Assembly: GCA_017163975.1 (NCBI GenBank)
Contig: JAFFSR010000346.1
Location: 1,674,501-1,738,500, forward strand
Direction of reading: 5' to 3'
Length of the DNA stretch: 64,000 bases
Source: Anastatus disparis
Lineage: Eukaryota > Arthropoda > Insecta > Hymenoptera > Eupelmidae
The notes under the pieces were generated by a model. The model saw nothing but the letters and a program-made list of their open reading frames with translations. It had not been told where the DNA came from and made no database searches. The position numbers and the translations under genes are program-made. Positions 13,720-25,459 of the stretch are shown in pieces (the first letter of the stretch is position 1; each line of letters opens with the position of its first letter).

Positions 13720-14012
13720 GCGTATCTCCATATGCAGCCGATTAAACAGAGCGTCCCAATGTGCAGTTGTTTAAACAGCGCATCCCCATATGCAGACGAT
13801 TTAATAGCGCATCCCAATATGCAGCCGATTCAACAGTGCATCCCCATATGCAGCCGATTCTACAGCGCATCCCTATTTGCAGCCGATTCAACAGCGCATT
13901 CCCTAATGTAGTCGATTTAATAGCGTATCCTCGTATGCAGCCGATTCAACAGCACGTTTTCTTATGTAGCCGATTTAACAGCGCGTCCTTTATACAGCTG
14001 ATTCAACATCAT
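13720..14012. repeat. Minisatellite, unit about 31 bp
   Basis: About nine to ten imperfect copies of a unit built on 'tatgcagccgattcaacagc' followed by 'gcatccc'. Variants include 'gtagccgatttaacagc' and 'gcagacgatttaatagc'. It is a different family from the satellite to its left. The overlapping reading frames on + are repeat artefacts. Confidence 0.88.
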
Positions 14013-14237
14013 ATTAAACTATTTTGAAAGCGTCAGTTGATTTTTATTTTTATTAAATATCATGTATTTTATTATATTTCGAGTTCAACTATTAACACAA
14101 TCTAAAACATAAATATTAAATACATATTGACATATTCTTTATAATATCTCTTTATAAACAATGGTTTTTGTATATATTGTGTTCTGATCATTTTTATTTT
14201 CTCCGTTGATAATAGCGTAGTCACCTACAAATAATTT

Positions 14238-14786
14238 TTAATTGTTTTTAAATTTCATCCTTGAAAGAGCAACATGTAATTGACCATGACTGAAAATTGG
14301 TGACGGAAAATAAACACCAGCTTTTTCATAAGATTGTCCTTGTGATTTATTAATAGTCATTGCAAATCCTAATCTAATAGGAAACTGTTTTCGTTGCATA
14401 TTGAATGGAATTTCTTCCGTAGATGGAGATAAATTTATTCTTGGAATGAAAACTAATTTACCTTCGTTTTGACCAGTTGCTAATTCCGCTTGAATGGAAT
14501 ATTTAAGCATTTTCTTTACTATCAACCTTGTACCATTACAAAGTCCCTTATTGACATTTAAATTTCTTAAAAGTATAATGATAGCTCCTACTTTTAAATG
14601 TAATTTATGTGGTGGAAGTCCGTTAGGAGTTAACTTATTTAAAAATTCTGGAGGTAACATAATATCTAAATTTTCTTTGTTATCATCTTCAGCAGTATCA
14701 ATACTCAAATATTCAACATGGTTTCCTTCCATTAAATTCAAAACATTATTATTGATTTCAGTTACATCATTATTTTTAGGAGCCAA
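14238..14786 (-). pseudogene. Helitron helicase, C-terminal part
   Basis: This 182-residue open stretch carries the late SF1B/Pif1 helicase motifs: LKVGAIIILLRNLN, then FAMTINKSQGQS (motif V region) and HGQLHVALSR (motif VI). These are typical of Helitron RepHel C-termini, which unwind DNA during rolling-circle transposition. It ends at a natural stop soon after motif VI, the usual position in Helitrons. The N-terminal half of the helicase is in another frame at 15089-15691, so at least one frameshift or stop separates the two. Confidence 0.88.
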
Positions 14787-15088
14787 AATAACTTTTTTCG
14801 TTATATTCGTATTGTCTATTTTTATTGTTTTTCCGAATATTTCTTCGACAAGATTTTCTTTAATGATAAAATTATCTGGTATAGCACTTACTTCATTATC
14901 ATCTTCAAAAACATCGCGGCGTTTTCCTTCTCCGATGTCTAATAACCATTGTTTAAATTATTATCATTATCCGAAACTCGCAGATTTTCATTCAACTTCA
15001 TTTGCTTAAAATTTTGCCATAATTAACTAAATTTAACTGAATTTTTAATAACGTTCATACGGCTACCATGTCGTACAATTGGTAATGT

Positions 15089-15691
15089 TTACCTGAAATC
15101 TCCTGATATAATTACAGTTTTACCACCGAAGGGTTGGTTTACATTGCATAAATCTTGAAAAAGACGATCAACTGCTTCAAAAGCTAATTTTGAAGTCATG
15201 GATATTTCATCCCAAATAATTATTTGTGTTTCCTTTAATTGTTTGCCTTCTGCAGAATAAGGCTTAACATTACAAGTTGTACAATCTGTTATATTTAACG
15301 GTAGCTTAAATGTTGTATGCACGGTACTTCCATCGGCTAATAAATTCGCTGCTATACCTGTCAAAGCTACACATAGATAATGTATGGTATGATATTTAAA
15401 ATAAGCCATTAAAACGTTAAGTAAATAACTTTTTCTAGTTCCATTCGGTCCATCTATGAAAATATATTTTTCTTTACTTTGGTTGTTTAAACTTTTTAGT
15501 GTAGAGTCGAATATTTGCCTTTGTTTATTATTTAAAGAATTTATTTTCATTTCTAATTCATTAAGAATATAATTATTATGATTTAAAATTGTTTGATTAT
15601 TATCTTCTTCTATAAATGTGCTTATGTTAGGTAAATTAAAATTGTTTAATGAAAATCCATTGACTTGTAAATTATTTTTAATAACATTCAA
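15089..15691 (-). pseudogene. Helitron helicase, N-terminal (Walker) part
   Basis: Pif1-like SF1B helicase segment of 200 residues. The order NNKQRQIFDS (Q motif), GPNGTRKSYLL (Walker A), LTGIAANLL (motif Ia), IIWDEISMTS (Walker B) and VIISGDFR (motif III) is as expected. The Walker A motif has Arg where the family has the invariant Gly before Lys-Ser, so ATP binding is probably lost even apart from the frameshifts. It continues the same decayed element as its neighbours. Confidence 0.88.
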
Positions 15692-15718
15692 TGCAAGATT
15701 TTCACCTACATTTTTTTC

Positions 15719-16305
15719 TTATTTAGGGTGGTAAAATTTATCTTTATATTTTTCATATAAATCTCGTGCACTTATAGGATTATAAAAAACGCAAATAAAA
15801 GCAAATAATTCACAAAGAGCATTAGGGAATTCTGTTGAAGATGCTTCTTCCAAGCATCTATCCCATTCTTTATCTTTATTAATTAATTGTTTTGCCATAG
15901 CTGCCTCATAAAACGAATTGTATATCACATCATCAACTTCAAAAGACGTGGCTCCTTTAACATGTAATAGTAATAACCCAATAAAATAACGTTCTCTATC
16001 TTTCGGACTTACTAAGTACATTCTACTGAGTATTGGTTTTCTTTTTTTTTTCTTTTATTCCACTTTTTCAGTTTTTCATCAAATGTATAAAAATTTGGTA
16101 TTTCTGAATATAAGTAATTTCGTGCTTCGAAATCTTCTCTATTCGATTCAAAATATGCTGTTAATGTTGTTCCAACATTTTTTTGCGTGATCATTTCTTC
16201 TTTTCCTTCATTAGAAAATACGTTTTGTTGATTCTCTTCATGAACGCTTAGACGTTTTATAGTATGTGGAATAACATGTAAAGGATATTCTAATAATCTG
16301 TGCAT
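15719..16305 (-). pseudogene. Helitron middle region between Rep and helicase
   Basis: Two overlapping fragments in different frames. The upstream one has a sequence resembling the Helitron linker (LLEYPLHVIPHTIKRLSVHE, then NQQNVF). The downstream one contains SPKDRERYFIGLLLLHVKGA, the usual 'LLLxHVKGATSF' segment just ahead of the helicase. The frame change near 16012-16040, at a T/A-rich run, indicates a frameshift. Confidence 0.8.
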
Positions 16306-16439
16306 TGCTTCAGGTGGACATAAATATCGTGTATTAATGTATTGTTTGATTTCGTCATATTCATATTCAACATTTTCACTATTGTCATTTTCAAAAGTAT
16401 CTTAATTTTCTGATCTAAAATCAACATTTACTTGATGTA

Positions 16440-16984
16440 TTTCAATGTATGCACAATCATGACCTACATAACAGTATTTGAATAAATATTTAATTCATTG
16501 TACAGTAGAACAAACTTCTACGTTTATGGGTGCATTAAATTTAAATAATAAGTAAGGATTATAAGGAACAACGAATCCATTATCTGCAATTCTTTCTGTA
16601 AATTTATTTTTAAAAATAATTTCGACGCCATCATTTTTGCGTTTGTATAGTGGATGACTATTTGTTTTAAATGTTGTTGTTATATTAAATTTTTTTGGAA
16701 AATTTTTCGTACATTGTTTCGTATTTTTATCCATACACGGACAATTTATATTTTGCATACCACAGGGACCGTGTATCATAAATTGTTTGACAATACTATA
16801 TAATTTTGGATAAATATCTCTATTTGGGATTTCTGCACTTATTATTTCTTTAACTTTTTCGGGAATGTCCAATTTATCATTTTTATCTAAGAATAACAAC
16901 ATATGCATATGTGGTAATCCTCGTTTTTGAAATTCAATTACATAACTGTATGCAATACATTTTCCTAATATTCCCTTTTTTATT
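16440..16984 (-). pseudogene. Helitron Rep (HUH endonuclease), C-terminal half
   Basis: The segment holds EFQKRGLPHMHMLLFL, in which H-M-H is the HUH metal-binding motif of the rolling-circle initiator. Further on, IKYLFKYCYVGHD resembles the two-tyrosine active-site region of Helitron Rep. An in-frame TGA lies a few codons ahead of that segment (near 16493-16495), so the catalytic tyrosine part is cut off. The N-terminal half of the domain lies 17.8 kb away, past the insertion. Confidence 0.85.
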
Positions 16985-17292
16985 ACTAGGCTGATTCCAT
17001 TCAGATTCATGCAGGCCGTCACTGATCGAATTTTTTTTTTCTTCTAAGTAATAAAAATACCTTCTATTATGTATATGAAGATAAAATTTACCTCATAGAA
17101 CGCTCAAAATTTTTTTTTTATTTACTACAGCAATTTTAGTGTTGGATGTAAAAACGAAAATTGAAAAATTGAAAATGAACCTCTACTTTTAAATGACTAT
17201 AGCTCCGTCAATTTTCAACCTTTTTGGACGTTCTTTTAACGAAAGAGTGCGAAATTTGGTCTAGTTTTAAATGCAATCTCCATTTTTGTAAT

Positions 17293-20200
17293 GGCTGATT
17301 CCATTTTAAATCGAACAGTCAGTATACACTTAAGTCACCAATTACTGCGCTAATGGAGTATGTTATTCTACCCTCAAAATAAGGGTATACGTATTTTTTT
17401 ATTTTGCTGAAATATTAAAATTGCATCAGATATACACTTTTGAAAATTGCATACAAAAACTAAATGTTAAAACTGAAAATGTTGAGAATAACTTTAGAGA
17501 GCTATCGTTTTACCAATTTCCAATGAATTTTGATAAACCTTTTTTTATTTTATTTCGTTTTGAGCCCTCTTCAACTCCGTGCAAGAAATTTAAAAAAAAA
17601 CTAAAAAATGACTGAGATATATGCATTTTACCAAAAAATGCACTTTTTATGCACATGCATTTTTCTCGAAAAGGCCATTTTTTTTTTTGCTGAAATTTTT
17701 TTTGCTGATAGAGGACCAAAATACCTATTTAATAGTACTTGTTTGATCCCGGGTTTTTTGGTTTGGAGCGAGGAAAAAATTCACAAATTTTGTTGGTGAA
17801 AAATGCTTGTATATACGTTCAGAAGTCTTAAGCAGTCGACATTTAAATATTATCCTTCGTTTAGCATTATCCAGGAACAACGACGTGGACGTAGAAGGAT
17901 TCTGTTCCCTTCGGGGTGCTTTTTTAGAGTGAGTTCCCCTTGCCTCTCACTGTTGGGATGTGTCAAAAAAATAATTATAGATAATTATTTTTTTTTATTT
18001 TTGCGCTTATTATTTTTAGTTTTAAATGTAGTCTCACGACGCTTGGCTTTTTTTTCTTGTTTTTCACTTCATTTAGTGCATGTATAGCTGTCCTGCCAAT
18101 AAATATATGTGATTTTAATTCCCCAAGTTTTTTTAACCACATATGACTTTTTTGAATTCCATTATATTTAGAAACCTCACTCCATTCAATATTTTTCTTT
18201 TTTCTAAATCTTTCAATCTCATTTATTGGTAGTAAAATGATTTTTATTGCATTGGTGTAACTTTGAACCCAATTTATAAAATCGTCAGCATTTTGTATCG
18301 ATTCTTCATGAACTCTTTTCAAGTTATGTGAAGTAGCATAATGCTTTAGAAGCCCACCTATTCCATCAACGGCTCCTTTTCCATGACCAGTCGCAGAAAA
18401 TAACCATTTCATTTCATAAAACCAATGTTTGAATTCATGTAGTTGAAAACGATTTTTAAATTGGCTTGGAGCTCCATCTGATATGATAGTGACTTTAGTA
18501 ACTAAATAATTCTTTTTCATAAGATCGATAATTTTATTTATTGCTAGCAGTGCATATGCAGTATCATGCTTTTTGTCGTCACTAACTATCGCAAAACTTT
18601 GTGTTATCTCTCCTTGGTAACAGACTGCAGTAAAAATAGAAATTTGGTTATTTACCCAATGATTTCCTTGAACCGCTTTATTATTTATTACAGACCAATT
18701 TTCTGCAAAGTCAACGTGGATGATTAACTTAGTAGGATCAGCTTTACCTTCTTCTTTTTCTTATTTTCATAGCTTCACGTTGAATATTTTTTATGTATAT
18801 ATGAGTACTTGCTTTCAATGCGCAGATTGAAAGTTTTTCTTTAAAAACTGTTAAGCTTATTGTTTGTTTAATAAGATTACCATTATCCCACAAAGCAAAC
18901 GTAATTTCATCTTCACAATTTTGTTTCAGTTTTAACAATTCTAATGTGATACCCGCACCACCGGGACAATCTTTGCATTCTTGCAAGAAACATGAATCGG
19001 ATGGTTCAGAACACAACATTGTGTTAGTTATTTCTGAACGAATTGAATCTAATTCGGAATTCTTATCGCCTCTAAAACGAATCAAACTTGTAAGAAACAG
19101 TTCAAAATTTTTGCAATGTACACAAAGACAAGCTTCCTTCACAGGGCTAGTTAAGACGAAACTTGGTCTTAGACTATAGAATTTCGATTTTCCTATTTGT
19201 AAGTTTGGATTTTCTTTTCTTAATTGACTATATGTTTCTTTTAAGCTTCGAGTAAGAAACCGTTTGACTTTTTTAGTTTTTGTGTTATTAATTTTAACAG
19301 TTACGACATCAGATTTATTTGGACTTTGTCTACTACAATTAAAATCATCATTTAAAAAATATTCCATAACGATATTTTTTGTGCTTTCATCAATAGGATG
19401 ACCAGTATATAAATCTGGCTCCGAATAAACTCCTTTATTTTTCACGAGATTTATTGATTTATTTATCATATACTCGCTTATATTCGGGAATAGTGAGCAA
19501 ACTTTTATTTTGCTTAATTTTGAAGGTAGTAGAGTTAGAAGTTTTATTTTCTCCGAAATAGAAGAGCATTTTTCTAAAGCCAATTTAAAATTTTCTAAAA
19601 ATTCATTCCAATAGTTTTCAGTGGAATTTTCGTCCGATTCTATTGATTCAACTGAAATGCCATACGCATCTTCTAATTTACTTCCAACAGTAGCAGAAAA
19701 AGCTGAAATTAAAGATTTTTTTTTTTAGATACGTAATTTCCTCTAAAATTTTCAGGTATTGCAGTTTTTCTTTTAGGGGTGAGATGCATTCAGGTAAAAC
19801 TGAATTAATACTCTCGTTTAATTCCTCTATTCCTTCGGGTGTCTTCGGAATAAAATCATCATCTCTTCCGCTAAAAAGTTCAGTGATTTCATTTTCAGAT
19901 ATAGACTCAAGATCACTTAAAATCATTTTTGATATGCGTTTATGGCAATTTTTACATACATTAGTAGATGGCAATATATTTAAATCTGGATGAAGCTGTG
20001 CCAAATTAATGGCTAAATCTTCCAACGGTCTAAAACGTGAATTACTGCTCATATAAACTACCTTTTTATGCATTTGAAAAAAATCGGGACATGAAATTTT
20101 TTTAGAAGAGTAAATTTCGGACATTGTTATTTCACAATTTTGTTGAATTTTTCACAAGCCCGAGAAGCACCTTTCAAAGCAGCCGTAAAAATAACTAGCT

Positions 20201-21008
20201 TCTATATAACAGTTCTAATATGCTGTTTTGGTTACGCGATGTATTTGTCCGCGAGTTAGCCTCCTATTGTTTGTACATCGAAACATACATAATATAGATA
20301 TACACGAATAGAATTCTTTTTTTTCATGTTTAAATATTTATTTTTATATTACGAATTTACACACACACATATATATATATATATATATCACTATTGATGC
20401 TATATTCATGCATACAAATGTAAACAAATGATGAGCCAAGCATACGACAGTGTTTGAATGCAGACTGCTTAAGACTTCCGAACGTATATACAAGCATTTT
20501 TCACCAACAAAATTTGTGAAATTTTTTTCTCGCTCCAAACCAAAAAACCGGGATCAAACAAGTACTATTAGATAGGTATTTTAGTCCTCTATCAGCAAAA
20601 AAAATTTCAGCAAAAAAAAAAAATGGCCTTTTCGAGAAAAATGCATGTGCATAAAAAGTGCATTTTTTGGTAAAATGCATATATCTCAGTCATTTTTTAG
20701 TTTTTTTTTAAATTTCTTGCACGGAGTTGAAGAGGGCTCAAAACGAAATAAAATAAAAAAAGGTTTATCAAAATTCATTGGAAATTGGTAAAACGATAGC
20801 TCTCTAAAGTTATTCTCAACATTTTCAGTTTTAACATTTAGTTTTTGTATGCAATTTTCAAAAGTGCATATCTGATGCAATTTTGATATTACAGCAAAAT
20901 AAAAAAATACGTATACCCTTATTTTGAGGGTAGAATAACATACTCCATTAGCGCAGTAATTGGTGACTTGAGTGTATACTGACTGTTCGATTTGAAATGG
21001 AATCAGCC
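17293..21008. mobile_element. Inner DDE transposon (element 1), inserted in element 2
   Basis: A 3,716-bp element bounded by GGCTGATTCCATTT and its inverse, with the 4-bp duplication TAAT on both sides (17289-17292 and 21009-21012). The terminal inverted repeats are about 550 bp (17293-17842 against about 20458-21008) and nearly identical by eye. Inside, on the minus strand, lies a transposase broken by about two single-base frameshifts. Skipping the element reconnects the left arm of element 2 exactly as predicted from its right arm. Confidence 0.88.
17975..20124 (-). pseudogene. DDE-type transposase of element 1 (two frameshifts)
   Basis: Three consecutive frames, about 148, 279 and 181 codons, read as one protein with breaks at an A run near 19716-19725 and at an A/G run near 18760. 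Starting at the ATG at 20124, the N-terminal part has a CxxC-His motif (CKNCHKRI). The middle has more zinc-ligand-like cysteines (CLCVHCKNF, CKDCPGGAG). The last part contains HVDFAENW (likely first catalytic Asp) and IISDGAPSQFKNR (likely second Asp), followed by ATGHGKGAVDGIGG. This signature recurs in cut-and-paste transposases of invertebrates. The third acidic residue cannot be named with certainty. The enzyme would cut and join at the element ends. With only two indels in homopolymer runs, it is a young pseudogene, or the indels are sequencing errors. Confidence 0.8.
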
Positions 21009-21429
21009 TAATACAATTTGATCTCGCTGAGTTACTTACGAAAAACCGAAAAAAGCGATTTTTTTCAAACACGATTTTCTCAAAAACTATATTTTTTTTT
21101 TTTGAAATTTTTATATGATTTTATACATAAAAAATACTAACTTTAAGGGTAGGTGAGAATATGCGATTTTGCCTTATTTTTTTCAAACAGATTTTTAAAC
21201 GTTTTTTTTATATTTTCGATTTTAAAACATTGATACCATGGCGCATCGTACTATTTTTCCAACTTTACGTGTTCTTACAACTATTTTTATGCTTTTATTT
21301 ATTAATATATAAAAAATATCAACAATAATCTTTAAAATAAACCCCGGATCGAATATTTTAATCAATTAGAACAAAAGTTATGACGATTTAAAGTTTAAAA
21401 AAAAATGCTGAAACTTTAAATAAATATGA

Positions 21430-22324
21430 GATTTACAGATGCTTTGAATAATTATAAAAAAGAGAATAAACAAGACATTGCAGATTTTATTCAGAAAAAT
21501 CAAATTTACTGAATAAAACTAGCACAATTGAAAATTTCTTAACAGAGTTAAGAGAGCGTGCTCTCACTGTAAGAGCTCATAAATTGGTCAAAGAAATTCA
21601 ACGTATAGCAATTAAAGAGGTTAAACTTTTAGCGAACAATAATGACTTCCAATTAGTTATTCATGTCGATTTTGCAGAAAATTGGACAGTTCTGCTTTAA
21701 AATGAAATTCAAAGCTATCATTAGAGTAAAAACCAAATATCAATATTTACGTCAGTATGCTATTTTGGAAATGATAAGACAGTCAGTTATGTCACCGTCT
21801 CTGACGATATTAAACATGATTCGTCTCATGCCCTAATGACTATAAATTTAATTATCGACAACTTAAAACAAAAAACATATTGCGCAAGATCTTGATAAAA
21901 TCATAACCATTTCTGATGGAGCTGCCAGTCATTTTAAAAATAGATATCAATTCTATGAGTTTCAAAACTCAAAAGTAAACAGAAAATGGCTTTTTCTGCA
22001 ACAGGTCATGGCAAAGGCGCTTGTGATGGTATTGGTGGTTTAGTTATACATTGTGCTACCACGCATAATCTGTCCAAGAAGAATGCAGATTTTATTAGAA
22101 ACGCTGAAAATTTCGCCACTCACGTATCAAAATATACTCCGTCGATTAACATTCTTGTTATCCGCAAGGATGAGTTAGAAGTTTTTCGACAGACAAAAAA
22201 AATGGAATAGTTAGGAAATGCAAAAGAAATTAAAGGTATTCAAAAGATTCACTGTAGAAAAAGTAAACGAAACCAAATCTACACTGCCAAAACTTCAAGA
22301 CATGAGTGGCAAGAAGTAAATTGA
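21430..22324 (+). pseudogene. Transposase relic of element 2
   Basis: Fragments on the plus strand match the transposase of element 1: VIHVDFAENW near 21660, ITISDGAA near 21910 and ATGHGKGACDGIGG near 22000, then QTKKMEWL-like sequence. Stops and frameshifts are frequent, and the N-terminal third is missing. It lies between the two arms of element 2 in opposite orientation to the copy in element 1. Confidence 0.75.
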
Positions 22325-23206
22325 AAGGTTTTATTCAAATTCAGATTTTTTTATTCACATTAGTTCTCAATTCATTAGTGTTCATTTCTTAATTGTATCG
22401 CATATTATTTGTTCATTGGGAATGACCAAATAATATATTTTAGTATTTAAAAAATTCACCTATTCAAAATTTGAAATTTAAATTCAAAATTCAAAATTCA
22501 AAGTAAATATATTTATTTAAAGTTTCAGCATTTTTTTTTAAACTTTAAATCGTCATAACTTTTGTTCTAATTGATCAAAATATTCGATCCGGGGTTTATT
22601 TTAAAGATTATTGTTGATATTTTTGATATATTAATAAATAAAAGCATAAAAATAGTTGTAAGAACACGTAAAGTTGGAAAAATAGTACGATGCGCTGTGG
22701 TATCAATGTTTTAAAATCGAAAATATAAAAAAAACGTTTAAAAATCTGTTTAAAAAAAATAAGGCAAAATCGCATATTCTCACCTACCCTAAAAGTTAGT
22801 ATTTTTTATGTATAAAATCATATAAAAATTTCAAAAAAAAAAAAATATAGTTTTTGAGAAAATCGTGTTTGAAAAAAATCGCTTTTTTCGGTTTTTTGTA
22901 AATAACTCAGCGAGATCAAATTGTATTACAAAAATCGAGATCGCATTTAAAACTAGACCAAATTTCGCACACTTTCGTTAAAAGAACGTCGAAAAAGGTT
23001 AAAAATTGACGGAGCTATAGTCATTTAAAAGTAGAGGTTCATTTTCAATTTTTGAATTTTCGTTTTTACATCCAACACTAAAATTGCTGCAGTAAAAAAA
23101 AAAAAAAATTTTGAGCGTTCTATGAGGTAAATTTTATCTTCATATACATAATAGAAGGTATTTTTATTACTTAGAAGAAAAAAAAAAATTCGATCAGTGA
23201 CGGCCT

Positions 23207-24245
23207 TGTTACGACCGGATTTGGTTCGGTCGTTGAGTTCACAAAAAGAAATAAATTTCTTTTTATTGGGAACCAGTTTGTAGTCCCAGGACTTACCTGT
23301 CACCTTTTAATTAAATATTTATTAAAATTAAATTCTAATTTAGTTTTTAGAATAATCAAATTTTTATAAAAGTTAATATCAAGTTTTAATTACTTAAATA
23401 AATTCCTCTTTTTGTGTTTTCTTTTATTTTTATTTAATAATTAATACACATGTTGTTATTTATTATATATAATAATTTTTCTTACGATTAAATATTCCAA
23501 GAAGAGAAGGAGTAGATATATAAATGTATCCCTTGAAGTTCCGTCCTTTAATCTCCGCTTAAATTAACTTATTCCTACACGGTTAAGTTATCCGTGGCCA
23601 GATTAGGTTAGATTCTTCAACTCTCGGTCGTCTAGCACTCAGCTAATTTATTTGTTTATGTAGTCACTTGCACTTGCTTGTCTTTTTCACTAAATATTTA
23701 TTTATATAAATAGGTTTCTAATCTATTTATACAAAAGTTGTAAATTTATATTTTTCTATATTATAATTTTTGCTATTAGCGAAGTAGGTTTCTAAGCTAC
23801 TTCCTAATGAATTTTATGATAAATAAACTGATTTAAAACTAACACTGACTTTATCTCAGTGGTCCAGCAGAGCCGACCTTGGCGGTTGCTATCGTATTAT
23901 GACAAAAGGCGAAGAGTGACGTAGGGGGCTGTTTTTATTGCCTTGAGCCGGGCGATCGAGAGATGGGAAATCCAATCAAAACCTGACATGCAGCTGAAAT
24001 TTCTAGGACAGAAAATCGTCCGATTGTTTTAGAGTTCATTGGCTTGCTTACCAATGAATTCTTGTACCTTCTTCTCCGTCTCTTCTTTACATTTGAAGTT
24101 TTCGCAATTTTTAAGAATGCTGACTCGGGACATCGCATGGAACTACTTTTTGTTTGAATTGAAAAAAATAAGTTAATGAAAAATTCCAATCTTTAATATA
24201 ATTCATTTAATAATTTATAAGGGTTTAGTTCCATGGGATTTCACA
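23207..24245 (-). repeat. LTR (3' LTR of the element)
   Basis: 1,039 bp, TG...CA. By eye it differs from the LTR at 33708-34745 at only about four positions: one T in a T run near 23410, C/T near 23638, T/A near 23863 and T/G near 24240. The purine tract on its inner side marks it as the 3' LTR. An open frame of 84 codons present in both LTRs (minus strand, 23935-24189 and 34435-34689) has no recognisable product. Confidence 0.92.
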
Positions 24246-24259
24246 CCTTCCCCCTCAGG
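24246..24259 (-). other. Polypurine tract of the LTR element
   Basis: On the minus strand CCTGAGGGGGAAGG directly precedes the 3' LTR, the position from which plus-strand DNA synthesis is primed in LTR elements. The same 14 bases occur again inside the coding region at 30044-30057. Confidence 0.75.
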
Positions 24260-24935
24260 TCGATTGTCGTCCCGACAATCAGCGTGAGAGTTGTAGAACG
24301 GACCGAATCTTACAGATGTAGTATATATAAACAAAAAACGATTTTCGAGATATTTGGGAATTGAGTCATAATTTGGCTGTTTTATTTTGGTTACCCTATA
24401 ACTATAGTTTCTATAATAAAAAAAATACATTGGTTAAATATGGATGTATAGGTAGTAGTATTTATATATTTTTTTTCTCTTATTTTTTTTTGTAATCGTT
24501 AAATTAAAATTATATACATCGGTTGGAAACAATTTTAATATTGTATTTGTTTCAGTAGAAAAGAAGTAAATTGAAGATGAGAAAATTTTTAAAATAAATG
24601 TAATAATTGCAAAAAAAATTTTTTTCTTTTTTTTTGTTTGTATGGGTCACTGAAAGATATACACTATTAATTACAAGAAAATATACCATTCAATTATTTT
24701 ATAATTATTTTGATTTTATATTGTCGTTAATTTGTAAGGTTTTGGAATGTATATAGTATCGGTGCTTATAATATTACAAAACTTCATGTGAGTTAAACTA
24801 AAAAAGAAATATTGTTATAGTATATAAATTATTAAATTTAATGTTTCAAATTAATGATTTAAGTTCTTGAATGTTTATTTGAAATCTTCCTTGAAAAGTG
24901 ATGATTGAATCGTTACGTGGTTGCTTCTATTAAGG

Positions 24936-25459
24936 TTAGGCGTAGGTGATGTTTTGCAGTGGTAAATCAGCATCCAGGGAGGCTGCAGAGAACGATCGTT
25001 CTAGAGTTCGATTTTCATGAGGTGTGACCTCTGTGTTTTGATTGCACAGGTTAGAAAGTTCGGAGATTTCCAGTATCTGATGATTGGAGTGGTTTTGTTG
25101 AAGAGGTTGTAAGGTCACGTAAGTAGTATGGCGATTTGATTCTGGTTGTTTTAAAGAATATTCTTGCAATTCTATACTATTCATTTTTCGATTGTGTTTA
25201 GTTCGTTGTTTACATTTCAAGGATTTACATTTCCAGATGAGAATGAATATTGATGTTCCTATTATTAAGTTTGTAAAAAAAAAAATCCTGTGGCTATGTA
25301 TGTGTAAGTACGGTTCCGTTCGTGGTGGCGTGTGGCTATTTCTTTAAATTTTTTTTTTATTTCCTTTAGTGAAATTATGTCGTTATTTTGTGTTAATTTC
25401 TTCAATTCAATAGTGGTTTCTGAATCTAATTCCTTGGATAGTGTGAAGAAGGTATTCAC
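24936..25459 (-). pseudogene. Envelope-like C-terminal remnant (tentative)
   Basis: Two frames join with a frameshift at a T/A run near 25272-25282. The first encodes a charged, helical stretch with SKELDSETTIELKKL. Near the junction follows a hydrophobic segment that could span a membrane, then a Cys/Lys-rich patch and a polar tail. Position just upstream of the 3' LTR, a single membrane segment and a short tail suggest the end of an envelope-type protein as in errantiviruses. There is no full ORF, so it is not functional. The call is by layout rather than by a diagnostic motif. Confidence 0.35.

Noticed and set aside
10077..13911. Many 60-180-codon frames rich in Phe/Leu/Trp that look like membrane proteins
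   Set aside because: They are translations of the tandem satellite and the minisatellite; frames shift with the repeat units and none has a gene-like context.
13720..14012. Possible CRISPR array (regular short units)
   Set aside because: Units are contiguous, imperfect tandem copies without unique spacers, and the genome is eukaryotic.
23935..24189. 84-codon ORF present identically in both LTRs
   Set aside because: Its duplication is explained by the LTR copies; no domain, and LTRs rarely code. Kept only as a remark under the LTR.
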